In this document: one piece after another, positions 45,653 to 57,270 of the stretch
Layout of the letters: every line of letters starts with the position of its first letter
How positions within the stretch are numbered: the first letter of the stretch is position 1
Source: Astrocystis sublimbata
Lineage: Eukaryota; Ascomycota; Sordariomycetes; Xylariales; Xylariaceae
Assembly: GCA_022453515.1 (NCBI GenBank)
Contig: JAJNNY010000001.1
Coordinates: 1,178,001-1,242,000, forward strand
Length of the DNA stretch: 64,000 nt
Direction of reading: 5' to 3'
Notes under the pieces: model-generated
Databases searched by the model: none
Told to the model about the DNA's origin: nothing
Seen by the model: only the letters and a program-made list of their open reading frames with translations
Position numbers and translations under genes: made by a program

Positions 45653-47716
45653 TCACAACCGTTGCCTGCCCCTAGTTTCGATAGGGATCAGCACCATGCC
45701 CACAAACGCGGCGAGGATGAGCGCCGCGGAGAGATAGATGGGCGTCGTGGTGCCGTCGCCCGGGGCGTTGGCCGCCAGCAGGGGCGCGATCAAGCCGGCG
45801 ATGCGGTTCAGGAAGGACGCGACCCCCGTGGCGGCGCCGCGGACCGGCGCCGGGAAGATCTCGGGCGTGAAGGCGTACAGCACGCCGTACATGATGTTCT
45901 GGCAGAAGGCCTCGATCGACGTGAAGAACAGCTGCGTGTTGGGCGTCGTGCCCAGCGTCACGAAGAGGTACAGGAACACGGCTGACACGAACGTCGAGAT
46001 GGCCAGCGTGCCCTTCCGTCCTAGGAAGGGCGACTTGTGGTCTACTAGGTATGCCGCCAGTAGAGACCCGGGGACGCCGGCGATGGAGATGATTGCGTAG
46101 TTTCGGTAGGTCTCGGCCGGCGTGACGGATGCTGGCGCGTCGCCGCCACTCTCTGCGCGGGTGGAGACGTCGCTGCCGCCGTGCGAGAGGTATTGGGGCA
46201 GAAAGGCGTTGAAGAGCGGGTAGCCCATGCCGATGGACGCCCAGCAGAACCAGATGAGCGCCGTGGTGATGCCGAGCTTCCGGTTCTGGAATAGGGGCTG
46301 GATGTGGCTCAGGGAAAACGAGCTCAGGTTCTGTTTGAGCACGCTGCTGGCTGAAACACGGACGGGCATCCGCTCCGTGTCGTCGGTATCGACGACGGCA
46401 TCTAGCACCTCTTCGGTGAGCCACGTCTTCTTGTTGTTGCGGTATGCGATCCCGTGGACGACAGCGACGGCCTCGGCCTGTCGACCTTGGGACAAGAGAT
46501 ATTTGGGGGATTCGAAGAGGTGGAAGAGACCGAAGCGGATGAAGAACATGACGAATGTGACGATACCAATTGTAAAGATGAACAATCGCCATCCTTGATC
46601 GACCGGCCAGTTGGTGATGAAATACCAGGCAAATAGCGAGGACACGAGCTGGCCCACGGGCCACCATACAGACAATAGTGTCAAAAGTGAGCTAGAGGCA
46701 TCGGGCAAGAACTCAAGGAAGAGGGCGCCGTCCACGGGCAGATTGCCTCCCACGCCCGTTCCCATCAGCCCGAACAAGACGCATACTGCGGGCCAGTTAG
46801 GCGCGTATGCTACCAGGGTACCAAAGATACCCGTGATGAGGAGAGTGAGGTTGAAGGCGATCCGCCTCCCCCAGATGTCAGCGCCGAGCCCCCATAGCGC
46901 GCTGCCTATGCTCAGGCCAAAATAGAGCGAGCTGGTTGTATATCTAACTTGTTTTTCCGAGACGCCAAATTCCCCAGTGAGAGAAGGAAGGGTTAGAGAG
47001 ACGCCCTGTAGATATTTAGTTAGCAAATGCATGTTTGAGAAACGGGAACACTCAAGAGCTCTAGTGGGTCAAACTCACTTGCATCCAAAGACTGCGATGA
47101 TTTCGTTAACTTATTTGATGGCGAGTATACATCATCTAGAAGGAGGACTTACTTGTCGGCAAACCAACCAAAGCCACACAAAATGAAGAGCTGCCAATTA
47201 TACCGTCCCATACCAATATCTTGAATGGCTTTATTGATGAGTTTGGATTTTACTATAATGAATTCAGTCAGATCGTGCCCCTCACTTTGCCAACTCAAAA
47301 CACCGTAGACAAATGAGAATGAAGCAGACCAACTTACACTCGTATTCGGTCCACCTACGCCCAGGCTCGGCGCCTTTCCGTACCTCCCTTCGCAGACCCT
47401 CGATGGTATACTCAGCCGCATCCATCTGCAGCATGCCCTGACCCTCGCCGTCGCCGTCGCCGTCACCATGCTTGAAGGAGTCGCCTAGGGCAGTCTCCTC
47501 ATCCTCGTCATCAATATCAAACTCGACGCGGGCACTACCATTTCCATTGCCATTGCCATTGCCGTCGTCGGAACTGCGCCGGTCCTCGTCGAATTCGGCC
47601 TTGCCACACCGCGCGGAATGGCTGTGGAAGTGGGCCTCCTCCAATGGCACTAGAACGCCGATGTAGTCGTGGACAGACTCCTGCCGCGCGAACCTGGACC
47701 TGAGGAACCTGTTCAT
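45653..47716 (-). CDS. MFS transporter, SV2/sugar-porter-like
   Basis: Twelve-TM major-facilitator carrier of the branch related to SV2/SVOP proteins. Exons 47716-47338, 47252-47153, 47091-47079 and 47005-45653 encode 614 residues. The ~125-residue N-terminal cytosolic tail is acidic with a (GN)n repeat. Conserved parts are IGMGRYNWQLFILCGFGWFADN at the first TM, LGADIWGRR (loop 2-3 signature), FESPKYLLSQGR (loop 6-7), a second-half LGRKG signature, PEIFPAPVRGAATG, and a C-terminal IPIETRGR similar to the sugar-porter PETKGR. The third exon is a 13-nt micro-exon whose inclusion restores ADNLWMQGVSL at the end of TM1. Skipping it shifts the frame. The substrate cannot be predicted. Confidence 0.9.
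47079..47091 (-). other. 13-nt micro-exon of the MFS gene
   Basis: It is flanked by TCGCAG and GTGAGT. It supplies the codons for L-W-M-Q and completes an Asn codon, giving the conserved D-N-x-W-x-Q of this transporter group. Without it the flanking exons are out of frame. Confidence 0.8.
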
Positions 47717-48890
47717 CGCGTGTCTGAGGCTAGGAGTGCTGGCTGGCTATATATATCTATATATAGTCGAAAGGCTTTGAGGCTGGCTGGTCCGGGCTAC
47801 CTATATCCCTGACCCATTTGGAAATTGGGAGAACTCGGCTTTGGTGGCTCTCCTTGGGTCGGATGCTACGGGCCCGTCCTGCGAGGCAGAACAAATGATC
47901 TCGAGTGAACTATTCAAAAGATACGTGCGAGCAATACAAAAAGAAACAGGAAGAGATGGTGTTCAGTATTTTGATGAACCACGTGATGGATTCAGATGCA
48001 GCTGACGATGTAAATGCCAGCCAGTGGGCGCGTGAAACGGACGAGACGGGACTTTGGGAACAAGCCAAGACGGTGCCCCCTGTTCAATACGCCATTTTGC
48101 GGGCGGGTTTGTCTTGGACATCCCCGGATTTCATTCGCCGCGTCGGTACCTACTTCTAAGTACCCAGCCCCCCCTAGGATGTAGGTAGGTGTCCGGCCTA
48201 GCCTGCCCTGTTAGGTGCCGGCTCTAGTGGCTACAGCGGACGGCTAGACAACCCTAAGGGTGTTGTCCTGGGCATGTTCATGCATTCAGATAGATGTCAG
48301 GGGCTAGGATCGTCTATGACACCTGACCGGAGAGCCAAGATTATAGACTGCACGCATCTCGAAGTGGTAAACCGGTGTGCTAGGTCTCTATTCTTAAGCT
48401 TGGACTTATCCATCATCTATGTTCAGAAATTGCGATTCTGCAATGGGACCTTGTAGGATACTGGACAAATTTTAGATTCGGCGAGACATGCTACCTAGTA
48501 AGCCTCGCCATTTTGAAAGCATGGAGGCAGAATAATGTACCTCGGTACGTAGTAAATCGTCTAGAGAATGCCCTGTATTCCGCGTAATAGCGACATCGGC
48601 TTTTTCTATCTATCACATGCAAGCCCACGCATATGCGTCTTAAATACCCACCCACGTCTTAATGTTCGTTTTATCAGACATGTTATGTTGGCACGACATA
48701 ATAAGGCTAGAAGTGCTCCTGCAAAAGACAAGGCTAATGACGAGATTTTAAAGAAGAGACGCTCAAGCTGTGCCTCTTTGTATACGTATGGGGTATATAT
48801 TGCATTCACAAACCTGATATGCTTTCCTGCTTGTCAGGTAAATAGATGGGAACAATGACATATAAAACATGGGCGATCGGATTATTTGAA
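47717..48890. other. intergenic upstream of the MFS gene
   Basis: Promoter of the MFS gene with a TATATATCTATATATA palindrome at about 47749-47765. A hydrophilic 84-codon + frame (47905-48159) has no recognisable relatives and I do not call it. The second half is AT-rich and without signal. Confidence 0.5.
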
Positions 48891-50086
48891 TTATCGTACA
48901 GCAGTCTGCGCTGTCAGTGACAAGTTTAGCAGAGCAGAGCATAGGTTGGGCACGGAGCGCACGCTTCGAAGTCCACTTCGACGTCTCGCGCGCTGGGCCT
49001 GCTCCATCGCCGACTCGGCCACGATTTCCCAGAGCGCAGTCGAAAGCGTATAATCCCCCGACTCTTCGGCATTCTGTGGCTTTTCCGGCGTGTTCTTCTT
49101 CGTCCCCTTCGTTTTCGTCTTTGGCTTCTGTGGCTCTGCCGCTTTCTCCTTCAACTTCTTCAACTTCTCCAGGTTTTCTGATTTGACCTTTGACCTCGCC
49201 TTCGAGATTTCTGGTCTCTCCCGCTTGTCAGTCTTTTCACTTTTGTCAGGCTTGTCAGGCTCTTCAGGCTTGTCGGGCTTCTCGGACTCGTCGGGTTTCT
49301 CCTCCTTCTTTGGCGTTGGTGGTTGTTTGGTTTCTCTCAGCACCTGGAACAGTCGCGGATGCGGGCTTTGGTTGTTCGCGCGAAGCACTTTGAAGCTAGG
49401 GGCACCGCTCGTCTCGCTCAGCAGCGGCCTCTTCACTCCTTTCGTAATTATGGGCGGTTTCGGCTGCAGGGGAGAGTAGCCGTGGCAGTAGACAGCCACC
49501 GCCTCCTCTACCGAGATGTAAGGCACAACCTCGTACGGGATATCATGAATGCGGTGTAGCACTACAGGTCGATACTGGATGATATCAACGTAGCATTATC
49601 TCAGTATATGGCAGTAGCATATGGGAATGGGGGCGAAAGCTTGGCAAACTAGAGAATGAAGGGTATCTCGAGAAAGGCCCTTACGTGCTGTGCGCTGAAG
49701 TTCACTTCGATACGCCGGCCGGACGGTCCTAGAATGTAAAGTGTCGTTTTCTGTTTCGAGAAGGGCGAGTCTTGAGGCTCGAGCAGCTTGTTTTTGAATG
49801 GCTCGAGGAGGAGCGGGATGTGGGCGACGAGATCAATTTTCTGCGGATGTTTCCTCAGTTCAACGGCATGTTCCCTCAAAAAAAATCCATCTTACCCGGG
49901 CAATGAGCGGGATAAGAAGGGAGATTGGGGCAGTCTCACGTATGGTCTGTATTTACTACCGAGATAATGGTATAGTGCCAGTGTACCAGTGACGGCAAGC
50001 TTCGTCTCACAGAGCTCGGGGATCTGCTTGATAAACTGTACGATTCTACAGACGACAAACTCTAGCTCTGGGACACCGGCTGACAT
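48891..50086 (-). CDS. uncharacterised protein, weak nucleotidyltransferase-like N-terminus
   Basis: Exons 50086-49940, 49840-49685 and 49574-48891 (introns of 99 and 110 nt, all phase 0, GT-AG) encode 328 residues. The first ~150 residues read as a compact alpha/beta domain: LAVTGTLALYHYLGSKYRPY, KIDLVAHIPLLLEPFKNKLL, TLYILGPSGRRIEVNFSAQH, then IHDIPYEVVPYISVEEAVAV. The order TGxxAL, then an xxIDLV strand, then a later strand ending with a charged residue, recalls stand-alone nucleotidyltransferase-fold proteins, but the usual DxD pair is not intact, so catalysis is doubtful. A charged linker of repeated KPDKSEK-type units and a Lys-rich coil come next, then a C-terminal helix with an RRRSG motif. 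Function unknown. Confidence 0.6.
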
Positions 50087-50235
50087 TGCAAACAGAACTG
50101 CAACGATAATGCGGATAAACGAGCGTGTTCAAGGCACCGAAGAAAGTGCATTGACTGACGAAGGCAGCTGGAGTGTCGTGGTATAGGTACGATAGCACCT
50201 TCTATCAGTGGCTTCGTTCGGGGTATGTCGTGAAG

Positions 50236-50826
50236 TCAGGGTCTGACTATAGTTATTGTTGTGTGTAGATTGAGAGTGGTAACTACAACTTGGCTCGTTG
50301 CTCGCCTGACTGTTGCAGCGAATCGCCGGCCCTTTTCGGATCCAAACGAAGTAAGTGTTTGTTGTACTCGAATCGAGTCTATCCCGAAATTCGTCCATGA
50401 AGGACCGTCAAATGAAGATAGATAGCCAGAGACGCTATTGTCAAGGCTGGCCTGTGTCGATTTAAAGACAGTTTCGAAGTGAGTCCTAATTGAACTTGGG
50501 TTTGGTGGCTTGATAAAGAAGTTCAATAAGTCGTTCTTACTGTATAGGTGAAAGAGTAGAGTCCAAGGCACAACCAAGCCGGACCATTGAGGAATGATAT
50601 AGATGCACTGGGCGTTGTGGAGGGATCCATATCGAGAGTGCCTTTGGTGCACCCCTCAACTTTAAACCATCCCAACAGTGGTTATGTAAGACAGCTTCTC
50701 ACTTCGCTTCAAGAATGGGGCCCAAGCTTCGTTTAGTAGTTCATCGGAGGAAAGATCTTGTAATCTAATCAGTATCTTTTGTAGCAGCGGGCCGAGTTTC
50801 ACCGACAGCTCGACCGCTTTATCCAT
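50236..50826 (-). CDS. uncharacterised small gene, tentative model
   Basis: Tentative minus-strand model with exons 50826-50703, 50659-50541 and 50451-50236 (152 residues). The two introns (43 nt, GTGAGA...AAAG; 89 nt, GTAAGA...CACAG) connect three different reading frames into one coherent chain: VELSVKLGPLLQKILIRLQD, then EGCTKGTLDMDPSTT, then SLDNSVSGYLSSFDG. The frame of the first exon is open upstream (CRIGPGGRLLCGTNSVY). A protein-like frame from an ATG at 51255 (MILPGPNLTNNESGVQHLSG, then RYEEHLVFYKDAPHAHC) probably belongs to the same gene, but I could not join it with certainty. No domain is recognised. Confidence 0.35.
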
Positions 50827-51255
50827 GGTCGAAGTACCCGGCGATATATAGACAGAGTTTGTGCCACATAGAAGTCGACCGCCGGGTCCTATCCTGCATG
50901 TGTAAATTCTGGAAACATATGTGAGCTCGTAATGCCGTAAAAGGGGCCGGCTGCGGGTCCAAACCCAATAATGTCGGCAATCCGACGCTTGCATGCCGAC
51001 GTCGTGATGTGAAATGCGAGCGTTTGATAAATAGCAGATATTTTGTTAAAACTGGCATGATGGATGTTTGTCGGAATACAATGTAGTCTGTATTCGTCGG
51101 GCACGAAGTGGAATGCATATAGATGGAAAGAATCAACAGACCTGACAGTGGGCATGAGGGGCGTCCTTGTAGAAGACCAGGTGTTCCTCGTACCTGCCTG
51201 ACAAATGTTGAACTCCGGACTCATTGTTTGTCAAATTCGGCCCTGGCAGGATCAT

Positions 51256-52033
51256 GAACGGGCATCAATGATCAGATTCGGTCCAGTTCGGGCTGCCGTT
51301 AAAAGCTCTGCTGCATTCGCTACACTTTTCGTGTGAGATATATCAGAGCGGCTGTGCTGGGTCGGATTTCAACTACAACCATGTCACACTCCGAATCTAG
51401 CCGGATGGTAAGTTGCAAAGATGTTGCATGCATATTCTACATACCAAGATCGATACTGACAGGGAAAACCTGCGATTCAGGATAATTCCATACCTGTTAA
51501 TCTATTCAGCCTGCCCCAAAAATCGTAAACATACTCCTGAGCTTGTACACCTCGAAGCCCGGCAACTAGACTACTCCCCAAACCCGCTTCCCTTCATAAT
51601 CGATACACCCAAACTCCTATTACGCCATCCTTGCCCACAGTCCATTTGAAAACTGGTATGCTTAGGGATCGTAATTGTATAAACAAGGTAGGTGACCGCG
51701 CATCGATGAGCTTGACGGCGGCCCTTCATGCAAGATGTCATAAATGGACATTAAATGACCCGTCGTATCCTCAGAAGTTAGGGGCCACCGGATTTGCATT
51801 GGCCTCGGATCAAAGGTCTCTGCATCTGCGACTGATGGCGCCCCAGGGGTTGAAGCGGGTGTGATGTGAGGTGCAATGTGGGCCGGTAGGTCTGACGCGG
51901 TGTTTGAAGCTGTAGATAGCTCATTCCAGACCACCGCATTCCAACGTGGCCGCTTCCAGTACTTGAAACGTTCGGCGCGAGTTCGTCGTAGACGCTTGCG
52001 GCGGAAGTGATGACTACGTAGGAGTATATTCAT
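51256..52033. other. intergenic between ATG7 and the upstream small genes
   Basis: The 3' flank of ATG7. No supported gene. Confidence 0.5.
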
Positions 52034-54294
52034 CTACAACAGTACGCCTTCTTCGTCATCACCATGCGTGCTCTCATCCTCATTCCAGTCAACATCACCA
52101 GCTATCGCTTCAGCTTGCCGCTGAACCTCAGCTAAACCGCTCAGCTCAGCTATATACTCCTTGTCTTCTAGGGCGCGCTTGACAAACTCCCAGCCATCCT
52201 TTCTGTAGGCGGAAAGGATGGGCGGACTGCAGGCGCTGCAGCAAGGATAGGACTCTCCTTTTATGATGAGGTTCTGGAATCTGTTGAGAAATCCGCGAAT
52301 TTGGTGAGGCACAATGCCAAGCGCATGTTCATCGTTTGGATCAACTTCTTGAGACGTAGATGCAGTTGCTGGAGCTGGAGCATGGTGGTATAAGGGATGT
52401 TGCAATAGACTTGTCAGAAGCTCCACAAGTAGAGCAGAGGCAATTGAAGCGATGCCTGGTCGAGTGACTGTGCACTGTTGGTCGAGGGTCAAATCTTTCT
52501 GTGACTATTGCACTGTTAGTCATGCCAGCTATACCGAGGACGAGGTGGCTTACATCACCGGGGGCAACAACATCATTACAGAAGTAGCAACCTAGAGTTT
52601 TCCCACTACCATCTTTGGGCTCGGCGCCATGTCTCATGACCACGTAGGTATCGAAGCCGAGCGCGGCATTCATGACGATTTTCCCGGCAGCTTTACCCAT
52701 TAGCGTAGGGAGCCATCTCGATTCACGGCTGTCCATAAGCAAGAACACGGCATCGTGCTCATGTATAAGGGCTTTCAGCTTCTCGAAATCGCCCTGAGTC
52801 TTGTCTACGATTGGGTGACCGAGCATCGGAACAGATAAAACCTCACCGTGACTCTCCACGCCCGGATAGATCTGTCTGAGGGCCTCGGCTGCTCTGATCG
52901 CCTTCGGCGCACCCCCGTTAAGGCAGTCATCGTAGACGAAAAGAGGTTGTCGCACAGGGTTCGAAAATGATACAGCGCCATAGTCAACAAATGTGATCTT
53001 GCGGACACCCCAACCCATCAAGTTTCTCGACACATAGCTGCCGAGTGTACCTGCGCCAAGTAGCAAACACTTGGTGTTTTTTATAGCCTCGAGGTTTAGA
53101 TCGGGAGAAATGCGCCATTTCATGAGCTTCAAATTAAGATCAACGGATTGGTCGGCAAGGCGGGCTGGGTCCATTGATTCAGCGAGACTGACAGACCGCG
53201 CAGTCCATTTGTTTGCTTGATTTCGCTCCCAGCCCGTAGCGTTTGGCATCGTAGACAACACCTGCTCATTAATTGAGTTTATGTACAGGGACATGATGAT
53301 ACTCCGTGCTTCGTGTCTTCGCGACTGTATATCACGATAGCAAAGGACTTGAACCTCGCTGAGTTGGTATCGCTGTCTCACTAACATCAAAAGATTCCTC
53401 AGTGGCCAGGCGGGATGTTGGTCGTAGGCCGAGGGATCTACAAAGGCCACATATCTGTCCTCTTTCGGGATGCTGAGGAAGAAATTGTTCTCGAAGTCTC
53501 GAAGGGAGCCGATATCCCAATGATAACCAATCTCTTCTGAGTGGGAGTCAAGACTAGCAGAAGACTGCCTGCCCCGAACTTTCTTAGCCAAGAAAAAGCC
53601 ATATTCCCTGTTGTCGACCGAGTAGCGCCACGTGCCCACCCTCTCAACCAAGGCAGTGCTTTCGGCTGGTGTCAAGCGTTGAATATCACCAGCGCGCTCC
53701 CAAGCGGGGTCTGAGGGGAAGGTTGGAAAGCCAAACCAGTACGTCATACGATACTTCTTCAGGTCGGCGTACGAAAGAATGATATACGAAGAGAGCAGAG
53801 AGGGGACTGAGTAGATAGTGCCGTCATTAATAGCATCCCATATCTTTAGATAGGTTGGTCAACACTCATTTGTGAACACAGGTATGAGGGCAGATCGTAC
53901 CTGGCGAGCGGTGTTATTGAGCAACTCCTTCTTGTCTACCTGTCTAAAAGCCTCCATGGTGTTTGTATTCCGAATGATGCCCTCGGCTCGTACCGCATTG
54001 GCGGGAACGCTGTAGGATAGCCGGCACGTTAGCCCGGGACACATAGGTCCACGCGAAGCGACAAACAAGGGCAGAATCCGCTTACCTAGTGCTGGTGAGG
54101 GCATTGGCCAGCACGCGCATCTTGACGCTATCATCCGGGTTGACGCCAATGCGAGGTTCGTACAGACCCAGAACAGGGCGCGCCGAGTCGCTCAGCTTGT
54201 CATGCTCAAGCTTGGAGGAGAAGAGAGCCGAGTAGAAGGGCAATTCAATCTCAGACGAGAAAGGCGCGAATTTGAGGGTGGCCATGTTGGCCAT
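52034..54294 (-). CDS. atg7: autophagy E1-like enzyme Atg7
   Basis: E1-type enzyme that adenylates and activates Atg12 and Atg8 for transfer to Atg10 and Atg3. Exons 54294-54086, 54009-53901, 53843-52554 and 52498-52034 encode 690 residues, the normal length. The N-terminal domain ([20 protein letters not shown]) binds the E2s. The adenylation domain begins about residue 325 with [20 protein letters not shown] (GxGxxG ATP loop) and continues with [16 protein letters not shown]. Two Cys pairs typical of the zinc site are CYFCND and CCSAC. The catalytic cysteine lies in [10 protein letters not shown] at about residue 545, just after the last intron. The acidic C-terminus has the usual Atg8-binding character. 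Two in-frame ATGs (54294, 54285) are possible starts. Confidence 0.96.
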
Positions 54295-55440
54295 GGACTG
54301 TAGCAGAGAGACCAGAATAGCCAAGGAAGAGCTATGTTGGGATGTATGAGCTGAGCGCAAGGCAGGGCAAGGCGAGTCGAAGATCTCGCGGGGTATTACA
54401 TGCACGGAAAGACGGGCAGACTGCAGCTGGTGGACCCGAAGCAAGCCAAAGCTGAACTACGTAGGTAAGGGGAACGATAATTTGGTGTTTTGAGAAGAAG
54501 ACGCAGACATCCGATTCGAGCCGCCACGTTGAGTTTGATTGTGAGAAAGGTAAGATGGACTCGCAGCAAGTGCGATGATGGATGATGCCTGCGCTGCGTG
54601 CGTGCCTCGCCTGCCTCCGTTGAGCTATGTATGCGTGGTGGGGGGTGCAGGAAGGACCAGCTGCGAGGTACAAGTCTCAGCTTACCTACCTGAATGCGTG
54701 CTTCGTTGCCACAATACTTACACTTGACATGTACATCCATGGATGGTCTGTCGTCAATTTAGCCAGAGTTGCACACATCTGGGGGCAGCATAGGCTCTGG
54801 GATACGGCGCATCTGACTGCCTGTAAAGTATCTCATGACATCGAAAGAAGGTCACATGTCGCGGACGATTGGAGAATGAGGTCAGGTCAAGGATATGCCA
54901 CCGATATGGTGTAGGAGATAGAGCAGGCCCAAGGTACCTCCCACTGCCCGCAGTGGAGATGGGATCTTGGGTTACGTAAGTACCTACTATTGCCACCTGT
55001 ATGCACATGTGAGCAGTTAATCCATAAGGTACGGTAGCTACTTAGCTACCTAACCTTGAAGCTGTTCAAGATGAGCAGCTTGACCCTTTATTGGACGTTC
55101 AAGCTGCTGTCTGCCTTAAGTAGCGCAATCCGTCCCGTCCAGATAACCCCGCGCACCCGCCTGCAGGGACTTACCTAAGGATCTTCTAGTAGTGCCTTCA
55201 GGGCTGATCATGCTGTGCCCGCAGCAGTACCCGCGTCCAAGCGCGACTGGGCGCGTCTCCCCAGGTACTCTTGGCGAGTCGTCCGCCGTGGGTAGCATGC
55301 ATCGAGATTTTAATTGAGAGTGCAGCCGGTTAAAGATCGCACGAAGAAGGGTAACAAAGCTCGAGAAGCCAAGGGTCACCAATCAGAACCGCATCTGGCT
55401 CGCTCCAAGGTCGAACGAATGATATCAGTTGACGTCAGGA
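54295..55440. promoter_or_regulatory. divergent promoter of atg7 and the dCMP deaminase gene
   Basis: The 1.15-kb spacer must contain both promoters. Around 55020-55060 it holds GGTACGGTAGCTACTTAGC and CTACC repeats, and at 55165-55176 ACTTACCTAAGG. No supported gene. Confidence 0.5.
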
Positions 55441-56684
55441 ATGCTTATCGGTATATGTGGCGGTATGTCGACTTCACACAGCTTGCCAAAGCTCACTCAA
55501 CCAACGACCACCCCCTTTTCACCTCAGCTATAACAACCCAGAAACTGACCAAAACGGAAAGCAAAATGCGCGGGGAAGAAGACAGTCGCACAATACTTGG
55601 TCGAGCACCACGGGTTCAAGAAATTGCATCTAGAGATCCTTCGGCCGGCACAGAAGACACAAAACACAACCTCAAAATCGGACATCAACGGCGCGCAAGC
55701 CACTCCTGGGGATAATGGCCCAGTCACGATCAAGGACCTCGCTGCACGTCCTAAAAACGGGATAGCTAAGCCAGAGCACACCTTCGAAAGCGAGGGTGAT
55801 CTCCTCGACTTCGTGACGAAGTACTGGCGCTCGCGCTGGGTGACGACCGACGTCCACAGCGAGGCGGTCCTGGACGCGCTGAACCGGCGCCCCTTCTTCA
55901 TCCTCATCAGCGTGGATGCGCCCGTCACGGCGCGCTGGCGACGGCACCAAGCGCGGCAGCAGCCCGACCAGGCTCGCCTCGGTCTTGAGGACTTCGTCGC
56001 CGAGTCCGACGCGCACCTGTATGATACCGAGACCGGGGTTCTTCCGCTGATGTCACGCGCAGCGATGCGGCTCCTGAACACCTCCGACTCCCTAGCCCAC
56101 CTCTACGCGACCCTGGGAAAGCTGGACCTCACCAACGGCGACCGGCTGCGGCCGAGCTGGGACCACTACTTCATGGCTCTCGCGTCCCTCGCGGCGCGGC
56201 GGTGCAACTGTATGAAGCGCGCCGTCGGCTGCGTCCTCGTCGACAGTAAGCGCACCGTCATCTCCACCGGCTACAACGGGACGCCGCGGAACGTGCTCAA
56301 CTGCGCCGAGGGCGGCTGTCCACGCTGCAACTCGGGCGACACCACCAGTGGCGTGTCCCTCGCGACCTGTCTGTGTCTGCATGCAGAGGAGAACGCCCTT
56401 CTCGAGGCTGGGCGCGAGCGTATACGTGCTGGCAGCGTGTTGTATTGCAATACCTGCCCTTGCCTCACGTGCAGCATCAAAATTGTACAGGTCGGCATCA
56501 GTGAGGTGGTTTATAACCAAGGGTACAGCATGGACGGCGAGACGGCCCGCATCTTCCTGTCTGCCGGCGTCAAACTGAGGCAATTCTCACCGGTACGCAG
56601 AATCCGTGACGCGTTGGGGGCGCTTACTGACAACTCTTGTAGCCGGCCGATGGATTGATAAATCTAGAAAAGATGGAACAGTAG
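55441..56684 (+). CDS. dcd1: deoxycytidylate (dCMP) deaminase with N-terminal P-loop
   Basis: Converts dCMP to dUMP, the precursor of dTMP. Exons 55441-55462, 55562-56592 and 56643-56684 encode 364 residues. The 22-nt first exon (MLIGICG) joins the second to make GICGAKCAGKKTVAQYLVEH, a Walker-A-like loop as found at the N-terminus of filamentous-fungal dCMP deaminases. The deaminase domain occupies the C-terminal half: SWDHYFMALASLAARRCNCM, GTPRNVLNCAEGGCPRC (structural zinc and effector region), the catalytic HAEEN with zinc ligand His281 and proton-shuttle Glu283, and PCLTC with zinc ligands Cys308 and Cys311. The acceptor of exon 2 is AAAG at 55561. It is the only one that keeps the P-loop frame. 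The last intron removes 50 nt and gives the terminus PADGLINLEKMEQ. Confidence 0.93.
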
Positions 56685-57270
56685 CTTCGGTTGGTGAAGC
56701 CAATTACAAGCTTGCTATTGGAGAACCAGTTGAAGCTGCTTAATGTACATACAACAATCCACGCCTGTTAGGTTCTAATTGTCGGACCATCCAGGTATTT
56801 GAGGTATATAGTACCTCTATTGTTGCACATAGTGTACATACTCCAGATACCCAACAGAACGTTGGTACCTCGCCTCGCGAAGTAGCACTGTAAATGGAAC
56901 ACAAATCACGCAAACAGACACATGTGATTATTAGTAGAACAAGTTTATTGTGATTGTAATTATAGCGCTCAAGGTTCAAAGCATGGGGGTATTGATCAAC
57001 AATATGATCCATCACTAGACTCGCGGAGAAAGCCAGCTGGACGATATATATCCCGGCATTGCGACGATGTATGATGTTGCCAGGGTTTCTCTCATACTCG
57101 TTATACTGAATCCGAACATGGGTGTTTAGGATCGGTCAAAGCGTCCAAGAAGGCAGCTGGTTCCGGGGTATTCGATTCGGCATCGGGGGTCTTGGGTGGC
57201 GATCGGTGCATCTTCCAGCATGCTTTATTATAATCTTGCCCCCTCTATCCATTTTCTTGTTATGGATCGT
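56685..57270. other. convergent 3' flank
   Basis: A 586-bp spacer between the stops of the dCMP deaminase gene and the 65-residue membrane protein gene. AT-rich, no supported gene. Confidence 0.55.

Noticed and set aside
47905..48159. 84-codon hydrophilic + frame beside the MFS promoter
   Set aside because: Could be a small gene, but there is no family signature, no codon bias like its neighbours and no supporting splice signals.
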